Program-made: the position numbers and the translations under genes | Assembly (NCBI RefSeq): GCF_003945595.2 | Contig: NW_024104553.1 | Coordinates: 186,001-250,000 of the forward strand | Reading direction: 5' to 3' | From: Pipra filicauda | Lineage: Eukaryota > Chordata > Aves > Passeriformes > Pipridae | Length of the DNA stretch: 64,000 bases | Shown here: one piece after another, positions 1-14,629 of the stretch | Numbering within the stretch: the stretch's first letter is position 1 | How the letters are laid out: every line of letters begins with the position of its first letter | The notes under the pieces: generated by a model | What the model was told of the DNA's origin: nothing | The model's database searches: none | Seen by the model: only the letters and a program-made list of their open reading frames with translations

Positions 1-874
1 GCTTGCTGACAACACAAAGCTGGGAGGAGTGGCTGGTACACCAGAGGACTGTGCTGCCATTCTGCAAGAACTGGACAGGCTGGAGAGTTGGACAGAGAAG
101 AACTGCCTGAAGTTCAACAAAGACAAGTGCAGGGTCCTGCACCTGGGGAGGAATAAGCCCAAGCACCAGTAGATGCTGGAGGCCGTCCTGCTGGAATGCC
201 GCTCTGTGGAGAAGGACCTGGGGGTCCTGGTGACAACAAGCTGTTCATGAGCCAGCAGTGTGCCCTTGTGGCCAGCAAGGCCAATGGTATCCTGGGGTGC
301 ATTAGGAAGAGCCTTGCTAGCAGGACAAAGGAGGTGATCCTGCCCCGCTAGTCAGCCCTGGTCAGGCCACACTGGGAGTGCTGTGTCCAGTTCTGGGCTC
401 CTCAGGACAGGGGAGACAACAGAGCTATTGGAGTGGGTCCAGCGGAGGGCAAAAAAAATGACTGGAGCATCTTTCTTTTGAGGACAGATTGAGGGAGATG
501 GGCCTGTTCAGCCTCAAGAAGAGATGACTGAGAGGGGACCTTATCAATGCTTACTTATCAATGTTAAGGTCAGGGGTTGAGGGGATGGGGCTAAGCTCTT
601 TTCAGTGGTGCCCAGCAACAGGACAAGGGGTAACAGGCACAGTCTGAAACACAGGGAGTTCCATGTGAGTATGAGGGAAAACTTTACTGTGAGAGTGGCT
701 GAGCACTGGAACAGGCTGCCCAGTGAGGTTGTGGAGTCTCTGTCTCTGGAGATATTCAAAATCCACCTGGATGCAATCCTGTGCAACCTTGTCTAGGTTC
801 ACCTGCTTTAGTAGAGTGGTGGTCTCTAGGTGATCACCAAAGGTCCCTTCCACCCCTAGCCATTCTGTGACTAT
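1..874 (+). mobile_element. CR1 LINE fragment (3' part of ORF2 plus 3' UTR)
   Basis: The first 170 bases translate as the CR1 reverse transcriptase just after the catalytic box (LADNTKLGG, then ESWTEKNCLKFNKDKCRVL), interrupted by stops further on. The second D of the usual ADD box reads N here, so this copy could not encode an active enzyme. Bases about 400-874 are the CR1 3' UTR and end in the usual avian CR1 tail (ggtcccttccac ... attctgtgac). The element is cut by the window start. It lies in the intron upstream of the first visible RRP36 exon, in sense orientation. Confidence 0.93.
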
Positions 875-1175
875 GAGAGAAATAATCGAGTACAGCACAT
901 CTACTGATGCAGGTGGTGGGTTTTCACTTGATACAGTGGGGCTGTTATAAGTTCTGTGTAGGGTTGGTTTAACTACACATTTATACATTTGGTTGCCTTA
1001 GCCTTCTGTGGCTCGACTGAGTCACCTCTTTGCTCTCTGCAGGTATAGGGAGGATTGAGTTGGGAGAGTCTGTTGTGCAGTAATGTTCTTCTGAGGGTTT
1101 GACTAACTCCCGAAATATTAGCCTGGGCCTCATTCTGACATCTGATCCTCTTAAATACATTTCTCTCTTTTTCAG

Positions 1176-2925
1176 GCCATTGGAGATGTCTGCCAAGAAG
1201 CCTGTGCCTTTTCTGCGACAAGTCGTCTCTGTTAGAAAGAAGGTGGGTGCTCCCCCTCCCCAGTTCAGGAGTTGACTTCCCATAGCAATGCTGGTAATTG
1301 GGCTGCTGCAGATGGCAGCGGCTGTTTCTAGAGAACAGGGCTGGTCTACTGGTGAGCGCAGACAGTGATAGTGTTTCCCTGGGGAGAAGAAGGGATGGGT
1401 GCAGGAGCAGCTGCAGGTTAACTTCAGTGTTTGTGTCCAAAGTGTTTCTAGAAGATGTAATGACTCCCACCAATGACAATTTCACTGCAAGCCACAGTCA
1501 CTGTTCAGTACTAATCCCAGAAGTTCAAATGTCCATCTACTTTCTAATCTGAATGTAACTTTGACTTGTTATTGCTGGATCATCTGAATATGTTGATTTC
1601 TGCAGTCAGAGATCTCTTTTTATCTCTCCCTTTTTTATGACCTGACCCAGTTAATCTGTGAAAATCTAGATAGGTTTGAGTTCCCAAATCCATCACCTTG
1701 ACAACACATATTAAGCAAGCTCTTGGTCTGGGAGTTGCAAGTGTTTGGAGGTAGCACTCCTGCTCCTGTTCCTTGAATTGGATACTCCTGGGTGTAGACT
1801 TGCATATGGAAGTGTCTGTTGTTTGGTAGACTGGATGCAGGCTTGCTTTTGTGAGGGACTGCCACCTTAATCATCGCACTCAGTCTTTGCCAAATGCAGA
1901 TGTTTCGATGGTGGGTGTGTAATATTGCTGGTGAAAAAAATGGCAAGGTCTGATCTGTGAAAGGAGAGTAAGCAGGCTATTAATAGGATAATCCTGGCTA
2001 CAGCTCTTGCCTCTGCCTTCCTTGCCATCAGGTCCACAGAGACCCTCGATTTGATGACTTGTCTGGAGAGTATAAGCCTGAAATATTTATGAAGACGTAC
2101 AGCTTCCTGGACAGCATCAAGAAGCAGGAGAAGGAGGTGATGCTCTGTGCCTGTCCTTGCCTGGAAGAACCTTGCTTGGCAGGGGCTACTTCTTCCAAGG
2201 CTTTTCACAGTGGAGGTGACAGACAGGCAGTCATGCAGCTTTCTGCTCTCTTCTAGATGGTTCAGAAGCAGCTGAAGAAATGCCGGAACATGGAGCAGAA
2301 GGAGAAACTTCAGCAGCTTCTGAACCGTATGGTGAGTTCAGCACAGCGTCTCTCTGTGAGGCACTGGAAGAGAGGATGTGTGACCTGAGGTCTGCCTCGA
2401 TGCTGACACAGGCCATCTTTTTTGTACAGACACAGCAAGAACAGGCACAGAAAAAACAGCAGAAGCTGAGGGAGAGAGAGCTGTCTTTGAAGAGACAACA
2501 GAGGGAATTGGCCAAGCAGGGAAAGAAACCCTTTTTCCTAAAGAAATGTAAGTATTCAGTGTGAACATGCTGCAGGAAGACCTAGAGGGAGTACTGCTGA
2601 CAGGAATTCAAGCACTTGTAGTGAGGTGTCCATACTATTCCACAGAGCCATGGAGGGATTTTTCTAGTACTGGTGCTCAATGGGCAAGCTAAGCCTGGGA
2701 GCCAGGGAGGGAGAGGTGAGGATGGGCTGGTCTGTAGATGTGTTTTGGGCTTCGGTTTAAAACTTTGCTTCCCTCTCCTCTACAGCTGAGAAACGGAAAT
2801 TGGAGCTAGCTGAGAAGTATGCAGAGCTGAAGAGGAGTGGAAAGCTGGAGAGCTTCCTGAACAAGAAGAGGAAGAGAAATGCCATCAAAGACAAGCGCCG
2901 TCTACCCTCACAGAAGAACTTGTGA
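1176..2925 (+). CDS. RRP36: RRP36, ribosomal RNA processing protein 36 (3' five coding exons)
   Basis: Nucleolar protein needed for early pre-rRNA cleavages that lead to 18S rRNA. Five exons with consensus splice sites can be placed: 1176-1242, 2032-2136, 2257-2331, 2430-2547 and 2786-2925 (stop TGA 2923-2925), phases consistent throughout. They encode about 167 residues. The first exon reads PLEMSAKKPVPFLRQVVSV; the next carries the family signature RDPRFDDLSGEY followed by KPEIFMKTYSFL. Then comes a long Lys/Glu/Gln-rich helix (KKQQKLRERELSLKRQQREL), the conserved GKKPFFLKKSEKR box and a basic tail (FLNKKRKRNAIKDKRR). The family is about 260 residues in human, so the acidic N-terminal third lies upstream of the window. 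The first visible exon starts in phase (G|CCA), which shows that a preceding exon exists. No frameshift or stop breaks the frame, and I regard it as a functional gene. Confidence 0.97.
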
Positions 2926-3582
2926 TGTTGGACAGACGTGCTGTTGTCTGGCACTGGGACTCATTCTGCCTTAGCCAGGCCTGGAAGATGGCTATCCTTC
3001 TTCCCAATATCTGCCTGCCACTGCACAGTGATGCTGTAAGGCAGCAGAGCAGAGGCTGAACTGAAGGAAATAGTGGGGGTTTTGTAGGTGAAATATCCTC
3101 TTAACTTGTGGTTTAGACCATGGGTGGTGACAAGTGTGTCGTGCAGATGCTTACAGTGTTGACAGCTGTTTTTGTCCTTGCACCTGCTCATTTCTAACTC
3201 TAGCAAGGAAAGCATGAGTCCTGCCCTGCATTGCTGGCTCTACTCAAGGTTTTCTCAGACTTCCACTGAGGTGGAAAAGGACCTGTTCAAAGCAGGGCTG
3301 GCACTGACTTCAGACCAGGTTGCCATGGGATGCATTGGTGGGGTCTGTTAATGTCCCAGGAGAGATGCCACCACCTCTCCTGGCCTCTGCTCTACTGCTT
3401 CAGGTTCTCAAGATGGAACTTTTTGTTCCCTCATCCAGGAAACCTGCCTGGTGCTATCCATATCATTGTCTTGTTCTCATTGAAGTGCCCAGCTGTCTTT
3501 CAGTAGCCTTGTCACAGGTCTGAGGGGTGGGTGGAAAAGAGGGGCTGTAAGGTCTCTGCAAAGTCTGTTCTTCTTAAGGGTC

Positions 3583-3588
3583 AATAAA
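3583..3588 (+). terminator. Poly(A) signal, proximal, RRP36
   Basis: AATAAA 660 bases after the RRP36 stop, followed by a pyrimidine- and GT-containing stretch. Confidence 0.6.
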
Positions 3589-3943
3589 CCCTGTTCCCTC
3601 AGTCTTTCCTTGCAGTGCTTCAGCCTCTGACGACTTTCACATACTGAACTGGAGTCAGCCCAGACAACCATCTGTCTTTTGGTGGCCCAGCCTGGATGCA
3701 GTATCTGGATGTAGTCTCACAAGGGCTGAGTAAAGGGAAGAGGATCACACTGCTCTGCATGGGCTGCACCTAGTGATGCAGACCCAGCTGTGGCTAGCCT
3801 TCCTCTGTCAGAGGGCATGCTGCTGACTGCTCAGCTACTGCTACTCCTGATCTCTCCTTCAGAGCAGCTTGGCCTCTCTCCTTGGCTTCTCATGGTTGTC
3901 TCCACAGGGCTGTTAGTGCTTCTGGGAAGCTGATCCTGTATGA

Positions 3944-3949
3944 AATAAA
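3944..3949 (+). terminator. Poly(A) signal, distal, RRP36
   Basis: AATAAA followed within 30 bases by a T-rich stretch (ctggttttcctttact) and a GT-rich element, the better formed of the two sites. Confidence 0.6.
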
Positions 3950-3975
3950 ATACTGGTTTTCCTTTACTCCCAGTG

Positions 3976-4572
3976 TCGTTGCTGTTACAGTCAAAAGTGT
4001 TTGAACTTAGGGGAGTTAATGCCTCTCTCCAATATTATGTTTGAACACCAGCTCTCTTGTTTCTCCTTACTCTGGTTACCCCTGTCTGCTGTGGTTGTGC
4101 TGATAAGGAGGTGACTTGGATGATCCCTGTCTTACAGGTGCTGGGAGAGTGCCTTGGCTCTGCAGAACAGGGCATTGCCTGGGCACAGCTGTGCTGTGTG
4201 CAGGTGGGCCACAGTTGTGTGGGGCCAGGGGACAGGCATTGCTATAAGCAAAACATGGAACAATGAGCAGCTCATTGGCCTGAGGGTGTTGCTAAAGCAC
4301 CTGCCTCCACTGCAGTTCCTGTGGGTGATGCTGTGCTGACAGGTCTTAGTGTAACTGGGGGAAGGCAGTAGAAATGGGATGTGCCAGCTTGGCTAGAGAC
4401 CTGCTGCCACAGCCTTGCTAAGGGGCCATGTGGCATTCCTCAGCATATGAGTACGTGTCCCCATGTAGGGCGCTTGTAGGTCCTGTACAGGAGGTGGCAA
4501 GTCTGGTGGACCCAAAGTGGTCTTGCTTTCCCCTCCTGCCCCTCTGGAGCCAAAGGGCATCTTCTTGCTGAG
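3976..4572. other. Intergenic, no feature recognised
   Basis: Unique-looking sequence between the RRP36 poly(A) site and the solo LTR. Only short chance ORFs are visible. Confidence 0.5.
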
Positions 4573-4577
4573 GCCTG

Positions 4578-5647
4578 TACGCCTTACTTTGCTTACAAAG
4601 CAAAGGGGTGGAGCTTTAGTGTTGAATATTCAATATACCCGCGTCACAGCGAGCGGGCGTGGTTTCCACCAAAAACACGCCGAGACAGTTGAAGTTCAGA
4701 TGGTCCTACGTCGGAAGCAGGAGTGAGGGCTGCTGGTGGCGCGCTCCGGAGGAGAAAGGGTGCAGGTCTAGGATCCCAGAGACCGTATGGCTGCTCGGTG
4801 CCACCGGGAATGCCGTCTGCTTCTCCTCCAAAGGGAGGGAAAGGCACCGTCCCGACGGGTCCGGAGTCGCTCTGGAGCTATTTTCGCAGCCACCGAGATA
4901 CCCTGCAGCCTGCCGCCGCCTGCTACATCCCGGCTGTGGAGAGAGGATGTAAGATCGGGGATCCCAAGACTGTGTGGCTGCTCAGTACAGAGAGAAGCCG
5001 CCGCGGCTACTGAAAGCGGAGTTTCTGCACCTTCAAAAGGAGGGGGCGGCCCTGGACCGCACGCCGCTCCCGGGGCTTGCGCAATCCCTTAGCGGATCGC
5101 CGCTTCTCGCTTTTGAAAGCCGCCGACGCGTTTTTGCCACCGCCGCTTTTTCCAGGCGCACAGCAGGGAACCAAGAGCCCCCTGCGCCCACGCCGCCGCT
5201 ACGCCCGGACCCACGCCAGCATCTCGGCAGCATAACTCCTTCCAGACTAAATCGTCTTCCAGGTTTCTGTTTTGTTCGTGTTTCCCCCGTGGTTTTTGCC
5301 TGGCTGGGGAGGGCGTCGGGCCGCGGGGATTCGTTTGCCACATTGTTTTCTTTGTTCCCCTGGACCACGTGGGGCCGGCGCAGTGGGAACGGGAACCATT
5401 TCTTTTGGTTTTGCCCTAGGTGTGTGTGGGGGAACGTAACAATTTTTTACCTTTGTTGGTTTTGTGGGTAAACCATTCTTTTTCCTCTGTATTGCTGTGT
5501 TATTTGTGAGTTTTACCTCAGTAAAATTGTGACTAACGTTTTTTAACCTCTCGCAGTCTTTTTTTGTTTTCCCTCTCCACCATCGTAAGGGGTGGCTTGA
5601 GCATTCTTAACTTTTTTTCTCCCCGCTGAGTTTTTAAAACCAGCACA
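4578..5647 (+). mobile_element. Solo LTR, ERVL-like, CpG-rich
   Basis: The last 200 bases match, in order and spacing, the end of the provirus LTR at 43.2 kb: tttgtgggt, a T-rich part, then TCAGTAAAATTGTGACT (provirus: TTAGTAAATTGTTATTCTGACT), a pyrimidine-rich block and the same terminal AAACCAGCACA. GCCTG occurs on both sides (4573-4577 and 5648-5652), which fits a 5-bp target duplication, but the left end then starts TA rather than TG, so that boundary is less sure. The body is GC- and CpG-rich, unlike the provirus LTR. It also has an internal diverged repeat (GGATCCCA...TGGCTGCTC near 4772 and 4958). No internal viral sequence is attached. Confidence 0.72.
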
Positions 5648-5652
5648 GCCTG

Positions 5653-6340
5653 CAAGGAGAGCATCCTCGCTGGGATGTCACCTGCTTCTGCTCAGCACGT
5701 TAGTAGTGAGGAGTGAGCCTGCTGGCCTCTGTACGTGCCAGCTCCTGGGCCCAGCTCCCCGCAGCAGGGGAAGTCCTTGGGCGTTGCCCAACTCAGCCAG
5801 TAGTGAGGTGTCACTGGTTATTTGGGCAGGCGGCAGCATGGCAACACCAGCTCCAAGAGGAGATGCTTCCACCATCTCCACGGAGCCTCCTACTGCCAGG
5901 AAGCTGCTCTTTCCTGTAGCCTCCCAGCCTCAAGCAGTTGGATTATTTTCCTTGTTTCTAAGGTGATTCGGGCAGTGTGTCCCTTCCAGACCTGCACTGG
6001 TGTCCCTCCAGGTGAAGCGTGGGGACTTGCTATGGGTGTCCCTGAGCATGGCTGGTACCAGTTGATGTAACTGTAGCTGTGCACAGGCAGTGGTGACTGA
6101 CAAAGCTGCCACACCTACCCCACCAGTGACACCCTCAGAGCCCACTTGACTCTCACAAGGACCCACCTCTCCTCTCCCAAATGTTCAGACCCAGGTATCT
6201 GGGATGCTCTCCCCAGGCCTAGGCAGTCACTGAGCAAGCCTCTCCACATGTGCTGCAGCTGGACTTACAGGCACACAAGGGACACGCACACACAGGAGTG
6301 GTGGGGGGATCTGCCTGCTGCCAGGGACACAGACAGGAGA
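5653..6340. other. Intergenic, no feature recognised
   Basis: Between the solo LTR and the end of the TMEM121-family transcript. Only short ORFs without similarity to anything I know. Confidence 0.5.
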
Positions 6341-6360
6341 AGGCTGCAGGGCTCAGGTCT

Positions 6361-6366
6361 TTTATT
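6361..6366 (-). terminator. Poly(A) signal of the TMEM121-family gene
   Basis: TTTATT on the + strand is AATAAA on the - strand, about 580 bases after the stop codon of the - strand gene. It is the only good signal at a sensible distance, so the 3' UTR is about 0.6 kb. Confidence 0.65.
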
Positions 6367-6947
6367 GCAAAGAGGGAGATAATACAAAAAAGGACAGTCA
6401 CCCCTTTCTGGGTCCCCCCAGGCCTGCAGCTGGCTGAGAGGGGTGACAGCAGGGGAAGGCTCAGGCGTTGCTCCTCCTGCATGGGGGCCTTGGCTTACAC
6501 AGTGGGGAGCAGGTTGCTGCCAAGGACCACACTAGAGCCAGGGCCATCCACAACAGTAAAGCAGGTGACCTGCTGTGTCCCTGTGTGGTGCCCTGCCTGG
6601 CCAGAGGGCAGTGCTGTATGGGGAGCACTGGTGGGGGAGCCTGGCACAAGATAGGGCTGCCTGGCCCCAGCCAGACACAACACCTGGCAGGCAACCCTGG
6701 CCTCCTCCTCTACTCTGCTGCCTGTTTCACTTGGTGGGGTGCTGAGGTCTCAAACTGCTCTGCAGCCTTATGGAGGCCACTACAGGGGGCCCTCACCATG
6801 CGACCCTCGGGGCCCTGAGCAGCTTTGCCCAGGGAGGGAGGGAGCAGGGTCGTTGCCCTCTGTCCAGGCGGGGAGCTCAGCGGCCTCTGGTTTGTCGGTA
6901 CTGCTGGGTACCATGGTGGTGCCCAGGCTGTAGCTCCTGCTGGCTTG

Positions 6948-9579
<2,632 letters not shown>

Positions 9580-9800
9580 CTCGGGCGGCTCCCCGGGGCG
9601 CAGGGCAGCGGCGGCGGCGGCCCCGGGCCCGGCGCGGCATCGCCCGGCGCGGCCCGGCGGCGGTGGCTCTGCGGCGACGGCGCTTGGCCCCTCCCGGTGG
9701 GCGGCGGGCGGGGACTGCGGCGGCCCCCGCCTCACTGGCGGGCCCGGCACCGCCCGCCGCTCTTCCTGCTCCCGTTCCTCTCTGCCCGCCGCCCCTGGGG

Positions 9801-11520
9801 CCCTTCGGCGGGGCTCCCTCCCGCTCCCCTGCCGTCCCCATCAGCTCCCGCCCTGGGGCCACGTCCTGCATCCCCTCCCTCCTCCAGCCAACCTCCCACC
9901 CCACGGCCTCCTCCTGCCCCTCCGCCCTGCCCCGGCCTGACACAGACCCCTCACGGCCGCAGCCCAGCAGTGGTCCCAGGAAAACCTGTGGCGCACAGGG
10001 AAGCCTGGGCTGACAAGGGTCCTGCCTGCCCTCCAGGAGGGACTGGGGCCAGGACCCCTCCTTGCTGGGGCCTTACTGGTGGAGGAGGCGGGGGAACGCA
10101 TGCACCTCCGTGACCTGGCACCCAGCTATGCTGGTCTGCAGGATCCTGGGAACTCCAGCTCCTCAGGACTCTGGTACAGCTGGGCTTGGCACAGCCAGGG
10201 GCTTGTGTGCAGATAAACCAAGCCAGGGAAGGTGAAAGGTTTCCCTTACCTTGGCGGATATACCTCTCTGCAAATGCTCTTCTATCAGCCTAAGCAGCTT
10301 ATTGCATTTAACTCTGAACTTGCTTCTAAGTGATTTAGGTCTTAGCTACACAGGGAAGGTTTAGCAATGTATTTCTGGCTTTAAAGTGCTCATTGTAAAC
10401 ATATGTATTTTTGGAAGATGGAGAGGCTCTTGGATCTCTGGAGATGGGCTAAGAGCAAAACCAGATATAGACCTGAGACCGAGGACAAGTGCAAGTGACA
10501 GAGTGCCAGGGGAAATGCAGCCCACCTTGCATAAGTTCCTGACAGGGTAGCCATAGGTCCTTGTTGTATCTGATGCCCTGGAGCATCTCGAGTGGCACCA
10601 TGAACATATGAATCCCATCTGCAGTGTCCATGGCAAATGGAGACATTGGACCAGCATCCAGGCTTAGCTCATGTGTCCCATGGTGAGTGTGGACTAGTTG
10701 ATGCAGGCAGGTGGAGGGCCTCTGTGAAGGGAGCAAAGCTCTGCCTTACAGAGGTACAACAAGGTAAAGAGTTTGGCTGTGGGATCATTCTCCTAGCCCC
10801 AGAATAAGCAGCAATCCCCAGAAGGGCTGAAAGAGCAGGAAAAGAAAGCAGCCTAAACAACCTGCCTCCAAAAATGAAACCTTGCAACTCAACCTCAGTG
10901 GAGAGCTCTGTGAGGCACAAGAGGGCAAGCTGACACAGAAAAAAACTAGCTCTTTTCTACTGGATGCAGAAGCACCAGCTCTCACTTGCTATCAGAGCAA
11001 TCTCTTGCAGGTTCAAGGGGTTTCTGTCTATGAAGGTGCCCAGGGAGTGGGACACCACAGAGGTACCTATGTGACAGAGGTAGGACAGAGGTGCTGGAGG
11101 TCACTACCAAGCAGTGCGGCTAAAGATAAGATGATTCATCTGTGAGCTGGAATCATAAAACCCCTGAGTCTTCACTAGAGACTAGGACGGGAGGTGACAA
11201 CATTTGCGTGGGAAGCAGTGAAGAGCTGCTTTAACGAGGCACATAAAAATAAGGAATCAGAGCAAGAGCAGATACCTGTGCTTCTCTAAAACATGATGCT
11301 GGAAACAGGGTGCCAGAGTTCATATGTGGAAGTAGCTGTATCAGAGACAAAACTGAAGGAAACCAAAGGGGGTACACCAGGGTTCCCAAGCACATAGCTG
11401 CTCCCTGGCTGCTGCTGGCTTCAGACCTGGGTGAAAAAGCATCCTCAGCTTAGCCCTGTGCTGCCTGTGACACCTGCACCCCACTGTTGTCACTGAAGAG
11501 TCCCTCTAAGGCAGTGACAG
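9801..11520. other. Intergenic, no gene recognised
   Basis: GC content falls steadily away from the CpG island. No coding pattern, no CR1 tail and no poly(A)-bounded insertion is visible. Confidence 0.5.
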
Positions 11521-11529
11521 CAATGCAGT

Positions 11530-11790
11530 CTAAGGCTGATGGGAGAGAGCCAGAGAAATCCATCAGAAATCCAACCTTCATCTGGTTAACATCCTTAAAG
11601 GGGAACTGCAGGAAGCAGAGGAAGTTTGTCAGCAAGGCATAGCAAGCAGTGGTTGCAATGGGGAAAGGCTGGTAGCGACCTGGGGACCATGCTGAGAGCT
11701 TCAACCGCTCCAAAAGAGGCTTGTGACCCCCAGAATCTGGCCACAGAGCTCAAGAGGTGGCTGGAACTGGTGGGCATCGTTTAGGAAAGC
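11530..11790 (+). repeat. Unidentified dispersed repeat, copy A
   Basis: Diverged match to copy B at 14.64 kb: both share CAGAGAAATCCATC, then gcaa.ggttgcaatgggg / gcaagtggttactgcaatgggc, GACCTGGGGACCATGCT.AGAGCTTCAAC and TGGGCATC in the same order and spacing. The family is not identified. Confidence 0.55.
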
Positions 11791-12673
11791 AATTTAAAAA
11801 ACCTCCAAACAAGTGGGGAACAGCCTGTGAGTAAGCTGATCACAGGGTGCTAGGAGATGTCTTAACATCACAAAAAAAGGCTAATGTGAGCAAGGTGTTG
11901 GAAGGCGAAATCAGAGTGGAGAAGACAGAAATTGGGCATGACAAGTAGGAAAAGAAATGAATTAATATAGAGTCAATTCAGGGAACTATTTGTCAAAAAT
12001 ACAGAATGGAGGGAATAGAGCAATGGGGTGCAAGCTGGGCCTCTGAAAAAATGGTGTCTATTGGAAAACCTTGATTTCAAACACAGCTACATGCAGCATC
12101 ACACACCTTGATGGTACAGAGAGTGGGTGCTGCTACTTCTGCTGCAAGCAACTCAGAGGAAGAGAGAAAGGACTATCATGGAAAAACAGCAAGTTAAGGG
12201 GCACTTAGTGCAAAGCTGTGGTAGAGCACACATGCTGGACCACCTGGATGTACCTAGAGGGGGACACTGTATCTGGTAACACATGCAATCATGGCAGCCT
12301 GGGCTCATAAGGATTTTGAAAATTGAGGCTTTTAGCATTGAATCCGGAGCACACAAATCCTGCAGCCACCCCAGCCCTTCACAAGGTGAAGTACCCGAGT
12401 GGCAAAGCAGGGACCAGCAGCCCAAGCACTGGTGATGCAGCACTGTCCCAGGGCCTGGAGGCTGGGCTGGATGTGGGGCCAGGCCTGGGAATGGCTGTGT
12501 GGGCCATCGCCACCGGGGGCCAGTGCAGATCTACGCAGCCTGCTCAGGACAAAGACACACTCCTGGCTCGTTGGCATGGGGGGCAGTGTGTAACCAGCAG
12601 CATTTGCCTGTCCCATTCAGGCTGCGGGGCCAGAGCCCTCTCCAAATACCCTCTATACACCCTCCAGCCCCAG
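11791..12673. other. Intergenic, no feature recognised
   Basis: No gene; short chance ORFs only. Confidence 0.45.
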
Positions 12674-12678
12674 CCGTA

Positions 12679-13614
12679 TGTCACAGGTTTACTTGTTCTA
12701 AAAAAACCAAGTCGGAATTTTTTTTCTTTTCCCTGCATCATTAGGAAAGAGGGATGCTGAAGGAGGGAGGGGGAGGATGATTTTTTGGCTGGGGTGATTG
12801 ACATACACAAAAGAACTGGCCGACAGCCTGCATTCCAGACTGATGGCCCTCAGAAGACTGGGGGGGGGGAGGAAGTAAGTTTTTTTCCTCTCCTCACTAA
12901 ACCGCAGGCACTCCACTTTTGCCCTGACTCAGGGAGTGTGTGTGTGTGTGTGTGTGTAAAGGCTCCGAGTTTGTTTTGTTTTCGGCCAGGTCATCTGGCT
13001 GCTTCTGGCCCCGGTTCCCCTCTGTTCTTCTGCGCCCTGTTCTGCCCCCAGCCCGGACTTGTTCAGATTTCATCGGAGAGGCTTGGCCCTTCTGCGAAAG
13101 AACCTTTGGGGGAGTCCCAGCCAGAGCCAGCCGCCGACAGCGTGAGTCTGTGGGAAAAGCCCTTTTTTTTCCCCCCCTTTTCCCCTTCCCCTTCTCGGTG
13201 CGGGGGAATCTCCATTTCGGCTCCTCCCGCGCTCCGGGGCCCTCACGCGGCGGCCGCCAGAGCCCAACAGCGCCCCCTGCCGGCCACCAGAGAGCAACTG
13301 CAGGCTCTGCTCCTCCAGTGATCCAACAGCGCCCCCTGCTGGCCCTGGTTGGAATTGCGCCAAAAGGCGGAAAGTACTGAACGGGGTTTTTTGGAGGGGA
13401 CTTTGGGTACAGGATTAGTGTTCAGTTGTTTTTGTGTTCTTTTGTTGTTCTGCCAATATGCATATATCCTTTAATAATGGGCTGTTATCTTTTCTTTCTC
13501 CATACTTCCTCAACTGCAGCCTCCTAATTTCAGATTTACAGTTGCTTAGAGGGAGGAGCTTGGTCTTCCTCATAACTCATCTTCCTTAGCAAAACACTTC
13601 AGTCTCATTAGACA
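12679..13614 (-). mobile_element. Solo LTR, family 2, minus orientation
   Basis: Read on the - strand it runs TGTCTAATGAGACTG ... AAACCTGTGACA, so it has TG...CA ends. It is flanked by a perfect 5-bp direct repeat CCGTA (12674-12678 and 13615-13619). It matches the + strand element at 15.03-15.98 kb along its whole length, roughly 85-90% by eye, in inverted orientation. It is CpG-rich in the middle, has pyrimidine tracts and a (GT)n run at 12936-12957, and repeats a CAGGGGGCGCTGTTGG-like unit twice. No primer-binding site or internal coding sequence adjoins it. The 5-bp duplication fits an ERVL-type integrase. Confidence 0.82.
12936..12957. repeat. (GT)n microsatellite inside the solo LTR
   Basis: Eleven GT units on the + strand. 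The sister LTR at 15.7 kb has only a short CA run at the same place, so the length changed after the copies separated. Confidence 0.85.
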
Positions 13615-13619
13615 CCGTA

Positions 13620-14600
13620 GCACCCCCAGCAGCACAGGATGAGCCCCTCTCAGCCCCAAATTGCCCAGGACACAGCAGAACGAGCCTGCACTGGGCCTGG
13701 TGCCTGAGAACAGCACAACTTTCCCACTGCTCTGGGCTGGGCTGGGGCAGCTGGTAGAAGGTGCCTGCAGGTTGTGGCGATGAGGGAGAAAACATGGCTT
13801 TGAACACAAAAGGTGCTATTATAGCTAAAACCATGTCAGCTTGACAGCGATGTCTGTGCTGAACAGAAATGCTCTACTCCAGAGCAGCTGCTGTGTCTTG
13901 CTGCACCTCAACCTTGTTCAGGGGCAAAGACAACATGTGGCTCTTCCAGGAACAGTGTAGTTGAGAAAAATGATGGCCTGAAGGGATCGGGTGTCCTCTA
14001 AAGGCTTGACCAACACATAGAGGCACACTGTGGCACCTTGTCTGCCCAGAGCAAAGGTACTGTCTGCTATGATATCTCTAAACAGTGTTGAAGTGCTGGG
14101 CATGCTCATGGGCATAGTCCCTTTGGATAGCAGTGACACATAAAAAAACAAGTAAAAGGGCTTTTCTGGAGGCAGATTTCAAGCTGGTTACCTGGATGTT
14201 AAAGAACAAGGGTTCCTTGTGTACTCTCCCTGATGTGCTCAAGGATCATATCCACAATGAAGCAAACAGCTGGTGGTTGGCACGCAGAAAGGTCTCAGTG
14301 TAAGAGGAGATGGGGACACAGTTGAATGTGATGGCAACTCTACTGATCTCTGTTTAAGCTGAAAGATAACCATGACAAACACATGAAAATTCTGACCCCA
14401 AAGGCAGGGAAAAGCCACCATGTGTGGAAGAGCACAGTTGTGGGTAGGTCATGCTGTAGGCACAAAGCCAATATAACATGAAGGCAGGAAAAAATGAAGA
14501 GTGCGCTGTGTAGCCAAGCCCCCAGATAAACAAGGCAAATTGAAACAGCCTGAGAACAATAGCATAAATTCATCTGTAGAAAAGCCAGAAGGCCAAAATA
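13620..14600. other. Spacer between the inverted LTRs, no gene recognised
   Basis: Non-coding. Its last part is occupied by repeat copy B, listed separately. Confidence 0.45.
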
Positions 14601-14629
14601 AACAAGTAAGCTGCACTAAGGCAAGAAAT

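Larger units (their letters stand above)
2926..3975 (+). other. RRP36: RRP36 3' UTR and transcript end
   Basis: Non-coding sequence after the RRP36 stop codon. It has no recognisable ORF and contains two AATAAA signals, described separately, so the UTR is about 0.67 or 1.04 kb long depending on which is used. Confidence 0.6.

Noticed and set aside
12785..13380. ORFs of 146-178 codons here and their inverted twins at 15279-15784
   Set aside because: They exist only because the two solo LTRs are GC-rich and related; the frames differ between copies and no known protein is recognisable.
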